A stretch of DNA of 64,000 bases, from NCBI RefSeq assembly GCF_003797765.1, contig NZ_RKMB01000015.1, positions 1-64,000 of the forward strand, written 5' to 3'. Below the pieces are notes generated by a model that was not told the DNA's origin, did no database searches, and saw only the letters and a program-made list of their open reading frames with translations. Positions within the stretch are counted from its first letter, which is position 1; each line of letters begins with the position of its first letter. Source of the stretch: Ramlibacter sp. WS9. GTDB lineage: Bacteria > Pseudomonadota > Gammaproteobacteria > Burkholderiales > Burkholderiaceae_C. The position numbers and the translations under genes are program-made. This document shows, piece by piece, positions 59,937-64,000 of this stretch.

Positions 59937-61451
59937 CTACTGGCGCCCGAAGCCCGCGACCCCGGCCGCCACGTGGTTGACGGGCGACGCGGCGCCGATG
60001 GTGCTCTGCACCGTGATCGCCGCTGCGTAGCCTTGCAGGGTGACGCCCACCAGCCGGCCATTGACGGTGACCTGGGGCGTTCCGTTGCAGCCCACGCATT
60101 GCACGCCGGACAGTGCTTGCGCTCCGGCACCCATGTTCCAGGTGCTGCCGGCACTGACCTGGTAACCGGTGGCCGGAACCACGGCCTGGCGCGCGAACTG
60201 CAGTGTGATCGGATCCAGCGCCTTGACCTGCCGGGTCTGGAAGTCCATGCCCAGGCGGCCGGCCGAGAGGCTGCCGGTGCGCCCGAGGTTGTCGGTGGGG
60301 GCGGTGCCTCCGACGAAGTTGTACACAGCGGTCCCTGAACCCGGCAAGGCCACCAGCGGCGTGTCGCCGAACACGAAGTGCGTCCCCGTGGGATTGCCGG
60401 GCTCGGTGGGCGGCTCGAAGGTCCAGTACAGGCCCGCGCCAGGGCGTCCATCCATCACCCGCGACTTGGCCAGCTGTACGGCCAGCGTGGCGGAGTTGTA
60501 GAAGAACTTGTCGCCCACGCCTTCGACCTCGGCCTTGATGTCCCGGATCGTCATGCTGCGCGATTCGGTGAGTGGGTTCAGCGCGCCGTTGTCGTGGACA
60601 CTGCGCGCCCGGATCACCGAGATGTCGGTCTGCGCCGCGAGCACGGCGGCGACGCCGGGCCTCTCGCCGGCGGCGATCGCGGTGCGGATGGCCTGCACGG
60701 CGGCGGCCTGCAGGCGCAGCGCCGACAGTTGCGGAGACGTGGAAACCTGCGTGCTGCCGGCGCGTGCTGCCCTGCTGTCGGCGTCGGCCGCTGCCTGGGT
60801 GGCGCGGGCCCGTACCACCAGCGCGCGGTCGTTCAGCACCGCGGGTGGCGCCAGCAGGCGCTCGGGCGGCGTGGCGGCGCTGGCGACGTGGAAGTAGTCC
60901 TGCTGGCCGAATTCCGCTTCGCCGGCGTCGTTCGTCACAGAAATCCGCCCGTCCGTCACACCGCCGAACAAGCCGTTGGCCGCTGCGGTACCGTCGGGGT
61001 TGAAGCAGTCGTTGTCGCAGGCGACAAGGGTGAAGTGGGTGCCTCGAATACCGATCGTGGCGAGCGAGTTGCCCACGATATGGGCCCTCGGGTTGCCCTT
61101 GCCGATCAACCCGGTCAAGGTGCGCATGCCGCCGCGTATCAGGGCCATGATGGAACGGTCGTCGGGGTTCCTGCCGTAGCGGAAATCCTGGACCTTGAGC
61201 TGCGAATTGGCCCGCAGCGCCACCACCGATTCGTCCGCGAACCGCACCTGCAGGGCGCTCTTGTCCCCCACGTCGATCAGGTCGCCGTTCTCGATTTCAA
61301 AGCCGGCCTGCAGGGGCTGGCGCTGGCCGGCACGGTCGATCGACGCCGTGCCCGCGAGCGCGAGTACGCGTCCCACCGGCTCGGCGAGAGCCGGCGGCGC
61401 GGCCAGCGACGCGAGGAGGCTGGCAACCACAATGAAGGTCTCGCGCTGCAT
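59937..61451 (-). CDS. secreted FecR-domain protein
   Basis: A 504-residue exported protein with a signal peptide (IVVASLLASLAAPPALA). Residues about 30-190 form a FecR-like domain (RVLALAGTASIDRAGQRQPL, LIDVGDKSALQVRFADESVV, GIRGTHFTLVACDNDCFNPD). The remainder is a long region of unknown type, probably beta-rich (YWTFEPPTEPGNPTGTHFVF). No transmembrane anti-sigma part, so it is not a FecR regulator proper but one of the secreted FecR-fold proteins seen beside outer-membrane barrels. It lies 11 bases after the TPR/barrel gene and shares its operon. Confidence 0.88.
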   Translation of the reverse strand: MQRETFIVVASLLASLAAPPALAEPVGRVLALAGTASIDRAGQRQPLQAGFEIENGDLIDVGDKSALQVRFADESVVALRANSQLKVQDFRYGRNPDDRSIMALIRGGMRTLTGLIGKGNPRAHIVGNSLATIGIRGTHFTLVACDNDCFNPDGTAAANGLFGGVTDGRISVTNDAGEAEFGQQDYFHVASAATPPERLLAPPAVLNDRALVVRARATQAAADADSRAARAGSTQVSTSPQLSALRLQAAAVQAIRTAIAAGERPGVAAVLAAQTDISVIRARSVHDNGALNPLTESRSMTIRDIKAEVEGVGDKFFYNSATLAVQLAKSRVMDGRPGAGLYWTFEPPTEPGNPTGTHFVFGDTPLVALPGSGTAVYNFVGGTAPTDNLGRTGSLSAGRLGMDFQTRQVKALDPITLQFARQAVVPATGYQVSAGSTWNMGAGAQALSGVQCVGCNGTPQVTVNGRLVGVTLQGYAAAITVQSTIGAASPVNHVAAGVAGFGRQ

Positions 61452-61462
61452 GGTTCCTCCGG

Positions 61463-62830
61463 TCAGTTCATTTCGTAGCGCAACTTCAGCGCCACCGTGT
61501 CACGGTCATACTGGTACAGGCCGATATTCGAACGCTGCCTGACGTGCTGGTAGTCGGCCCGCACCGACCAGTTGCTATCGAACGCGTACGCTGCCGAGAG
61601 ATCGAAAGCGGCAAATCGATCCTCGCGTGTCTCGAGCCCTGAAGCGAACTCCGCGCCATAGCGGTGGGCCTGCCAGTTCAAGCCCGCGCCGACCGTCCAC
61701 TTCGGCCGCGGCTGGGCCGTTGCGCCGAATCGCACGCCCTGAACGTCGCGCGACAGGTCGGGGCGGTCGCGCCGGTTCCTTTCCTGCGCCAGGTTCACGC
61801 CGAAGCTGAGCGCGGGGTTCCATTCGTGCTCCAGGCTGCGATTCCAGGAGCCACCAAGGCCCACCAGGTCGCTGTTTCGCACGTCGGCATTGGAGGACAC
61901 CGCGGTGGTCTGCGCGAGGTCGAGGAAGCCGTCGACGTTCTGGTAAGACTGCCGCGACCATTGCGCCGCAAGGCTGAAGCGGTTGAACTGGTCAGCCTGG
62001 TATTGCCACTCGCCGGCCAGCGTGCCCACGTCCAGGTAGCGATGGCTGTCCACCCTGAGCGTGGTGAAGTCAACGCCCAGCCGATAGAGGCTGCGGCCCT
62101 CCAGGTACGAGAGGCCGCCCTGCACCGCGGCGACGTCCTGGTCGAAGACATCGTTGCCGGATTTCGAATGGGCGCGAGCCAGGAGCGTGGCGCCCCCGTA
62201 CAGCGACAGGCCGGGCCGCAGCGGATAGGTACCTTGCCCGCCCAGCGCAATGCTGCGGAAGGAGTCGCGCTGCCGTTCCGAGGTCTGGCCGGGCGCCACC
62301 ACGAAGCCTTCGGGCAGCCCGGCGATCTGGCCGCTGGCTACGCCGCTGTTGATGTTGTTGTCCCATCCGATTCCGACCTCGGCGAAGGCCGTCGCAGTGG
62401 GCTTGTAGCGCGATTCGCGGGCCCGGATCGCATCGAGGAAGCGCCTGATGCTGTCCAGTTCAGCACCGGTGGCCGCGGGGGCGAGCGCCTGGAATTCCTC
62501 GCGCGCGCGCAAGTCCTCTCCCAGGATGAAATAGCCACGCGCCAGCTGGAACTGCGCCGCGCGGTTGTCCGGGAACCGCAGCAGGTAGCGCTCCAGCGCG
62601 AGCACACCTTCACCCGGCGCGCCGGTGTTGAGCGCGGCGATGCCGAAGTAGAAATCGAAGCTCGGGTCGCCCAGCAGCTGCGGCGCGGCGCGGCCGGCCA
62701 GGTAGGCTTCGCGGTCCTTGCCTTGCTCGAGCAGTGCTTTCAGATCGTCGGCGGGCGCGGCGGCCGCCCAGGTAGGCAGCAACGCCAGTGCCGTCCAGCA
62801 GCATGCGCCCAGCGGAAGTCCCTTCCTCAT
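61463..62830 (-). CDS. TPR and beta-barrel outer-membrane protein (Slam-like)
   Basis: A 455-residue protein: signal peptide (GACCWTALALLPTWAAAA), N-terminal TPR-like helices (DFYFGIAALNTGAPGEGVLA, LERYLLRFPDNRAAQFQLAR) to about residue 145, then about 14 amphipathic strands (TYPLRPGLSLYGGATLLARA; RLGVDFTTLRVDSHRYLDVG) ending LKLRYEMN. A periplasmic TPR domain plus a beta-barrel is the layout of Slam/DUF560 surface-lipoprotein translocators. Resemblance by layout, not by a proven family match. Its neighbour is a secreted FecR-domain protein, a plausible cargo. Confidence 0.8.
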   Translation of the reverse strand: MRKGLPLGACCWTALALLPTWAAAAPADDLKALLEQGKDREAYLAGRAAPQLLGDPSFDFYFGIAALNTGAPGEGVLALERYLLRFPDNRAAQFQLARGYFILGEDLRAREEFQALAPAATGAELDSIRRFLDAIRARESRYKPTATAFAEVGIGWDNNINSGVASGQIAGLPEGFVVAPGQTSERQRDSFRSIALGGQGTYPLRPGLSLYGGATLLARAHSKSGNDVFDQDVAAVQGGLSYLEGRSLYRLGVDFTTLRVDSHRYLDVGTLAGEWQYQADQFNRFSLAAQWSRQSYQNVDGFLDLAQTTAVSSNADVRNSDLVGLGGSWNRSLEHEWNPALSFGVNLAQERNRRDRPDLSRDVQGVRFGATAQPRPKWTVGAGLNWQAHRYGAEFASGLETREDRFAAFDLSAAYAFDSNWSVRADYQHVRQRSNIGLYQYDRDTVALKLRYEMN

Positions 62831-62918
62831 TGTTCGCCCCTCTTCTCGTTAGAGAAAAAGGTAACACAAGAAGGGCGCGCGCGGTATCGGGGAAAGAGGC
62901 AGGCGAGGTGCGCCGGAC

Positions 62919-63683
62919 TCAGGCAACATGGAACTGCACCGGCGCCGACACCGCGGCGACGCCGCTGATCACGTCGCCGACGACGATGACCGAGGGGCTG
63001 GCCAGCTGTTCGCGGGCGATGGTGGCGTCCAGTTCGCCCAGCGTGGTGACGGCGCTGCGTTCGTCCGGCAGGCTGGCCCGGTGGACCACGGCCACGGGGG
63101 TGGACGCCGGCAGGCCCGTGAGCAGCTCTTGCTGGATGTGGCCGGCGCCGCTCACGCCCATGTAGATCACCAGCGTGAGCTTGGCGTCGCGCGCGGTGGC
63201 CGCCAGGGCACGCCAATCGGTGCCCTGCGAGCCTGGCTGCGCGTGGCCCGTGACGAAGACCACGCCGTGCGCGTGTTCGCGATGCGTCAGCGGAACGCCC
63301 AGGGACGTGACGGCGGCCAGGCCGGAGGTGATGCCGTTGACGACCTGCACTTCGATGCCCGCGGCCTGCAGGTGTTCGACCTCCTCGCCGCCGCGGCCGA
63401 AGATGAATGGATCACCGCCCTTCAGGCGCACGACGTTCTCGCCTTCGCGGGCGGCCATGATCATGAGCTTTTCGATGAAGGCCTGCGGCGTGCTCTTGCA
63501 ACCGCCGCGCTTGCCGACATTGACGATGCGCGCGCCGGGCGAGCCGAAGGCGACGATCTCGGGGCTGACCAGGTCGTCGACCAGCAGCACGGTGGCGGCC
63601 TGGATGGCCTTGACGGCCTTCAGGGTCAGCAGTTCCGGGTCGCCGGGACCTGCGCCTACGAGGGTGACTTTGCCGGTGTTCAT
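62919..63683 (-). CDS. cobA: uroporphyrinogen-III C-methyltransferase
   Basis: A 254-residue SUMT enzyme that methylates uroporphyrinogen III at C2 and C7 on the way to siroheme and cobalamin. Motifs: VTLVGAGPGDPELLTLKAVK, IVNVGKRGGCKSTPQAFIEK, VVRLKGGDPFIFGRGGEEVE, and GVSGAGHIQQEL. Complete. Its ATG overlaps the stop of the gene at the window edge (ATGA), so it is part of an operon continuing to the right, often a sulfate/nitrite reduction operon in this group. Confidence 0.96.
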   Translation of the reverse strand: MNTGKVTLVGAGPGDPELLTLKAVKAIQAATVLLVDDLVSPEIVAFGSPGARIVNVGKRGGCKSTPQAFIEKLMIMAAREGENVVRLKGGDPFIFGRGGEEVEHLQAAGIEVQVVNGITSGLAAVTSLGVPLTHREHAHGVVFVTGHAQPGSQGTDWRALAATARDAKLTLVIYMGVSGAGHIQQELLTGLPASTPVAVVHRASLPDERSAVTTLGELDATIAREQLASPSVIVVGDVISGVAAVSAPVQFHVA

Positions 63684-64000
63684 GTCTCTGCGTTCGTTGG
63701 ATTGTTTGCCGAAGCCAGATGCAAGATGTGTTCCACCTGCAATGCCATCGATGCCGGCACTGGCTTGCGGCCGGCCAGCACATCCTGAATGTAAGCAGCT
63801 GTGGTTTCGGCGTCGATTTCGCGCGGCAGGTCCGGGAGGTCGGTGAGGGTACCTTTCTGGCCTTCCTGCAGGGTCACGCGCCTCCCGGCGATGAAGCCGT
63901 CCATTTGCGGCAGGCGGCGCGCGTCGGCCACCACCTCGCCCTCGGTGCCGCGCAGAAGGAGGGCTGTCGAGCCCATGAGTTCGAACACCGCGGCCATCGA
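63680..64000 (-). CDS. partial gene at the right edge, function not recognised
   Basis: An open frame of at least 105 residues that continues beyond the window or starts at its last bases. It reads VFELMGSTALLLRGTEGEVV, then FIAGRRVTLQEGQKGTLTDL and ends LQVEHILHLASANNPTNAET. No family is recognised. It overlaps cobA by four bases and should be its operon partner. Confidence 0.65.
   Translation of the reverse strand, partial: SMAAVFELMGSTALLLRGTEGEVVADARRLPQMDGFIAGRRVTLQEGQKGTLTDLPDLPREIDAETTAAYIQDVLAGRKPVPASMALQVEHILHLASANNPTNAET

Overview
The window reads as chromosomal DNA of a high-GC betaproteobacterium, order Burkholderiales, most likely family Comamonadaceae (Variovorax/Ramlibacter-like). 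This rests on protein flavour and gene order, such as suhB next to trmJ and cysE, mog-darP-pmbA, the orphan Anbu protease beside mutS, and the mix of LysR, IclR and TRAP genes. No rRNA, tRNA, CRISPR array, integrase or origin was recognised by eye.

Layout. 0.2-5.3 kb: a secreted small protein, then a BTAD/TolB-like/TPR regulator divergent from a methyltransferase and a vanadium-haloperoxidase-like protein fused to DUF3455. 5.3-10 kb: exported and membrane proteins of weakly known function, including a lipoprotein with a long Ala-Pro repeat. 10-20.5 kb: an accessory region with visibly lower GC. It holds a membrane-anchored Mrr-type nuclease, a DUF4145-like protein, an intact IS256-family element, a 1317-residue protein of unknown function, and a toxin-antitoxin patch lying between the complete glnS gene and a second, diverged copy of the glnS 3' end. 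20.5-28 kb: glnS, an IclR regulator divergent from a TRAP binding protein and aroQ, a second DUF3455 protein with a structured 3' region, and a LysR regulator. 28-35 kb: a LytS/LytTR two-component operon headed by two 2TM proteins and two tandem hydrolases, a DUF2306-DUF6622-like fusion, and an ECF sigma factor with a cupin partner. 35-43 kb: SRPBCC protein, uppP, hydrolases, a DUF4214/propeller lipoprotein, Anbu and mutS. 43.4-45.4 kb: an AbiE-like type IV toxin-antitoxin pair preceded by four operator-like repeats at an 18-bp period. 45.5-55.7 kb: mostly housekeeping genes (HPP/CBS protein, sensor kinase, suhB, trmJ, cysE, mog, darP, pmbA, yqeY, rpsU). 55.9-57.5 kb: a wrecked hybrid histidine kinase followed by an aerolysin-like protein. 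57.5-64 kb: flavoprotein, sterol-desaturase-like protein, a FecR-domain protein paired with a TPR/beta-barrel outer-membrane protein, cobA, and a gene running to the window edge.

How the parts fit. Most core genes are ordinary biosynthesis, repair and translation functions. The regions most worth a second look are the glnS-tail duplication with its toxin-antitoxin modules and neighbouring giant protein, the AbiE operator array, the aerolysin-like gene, and the haloperoxidase-DUF3455 fusion with its dedicated regulator. Family names come from recognition of motifs and memory of families; no database search was run.
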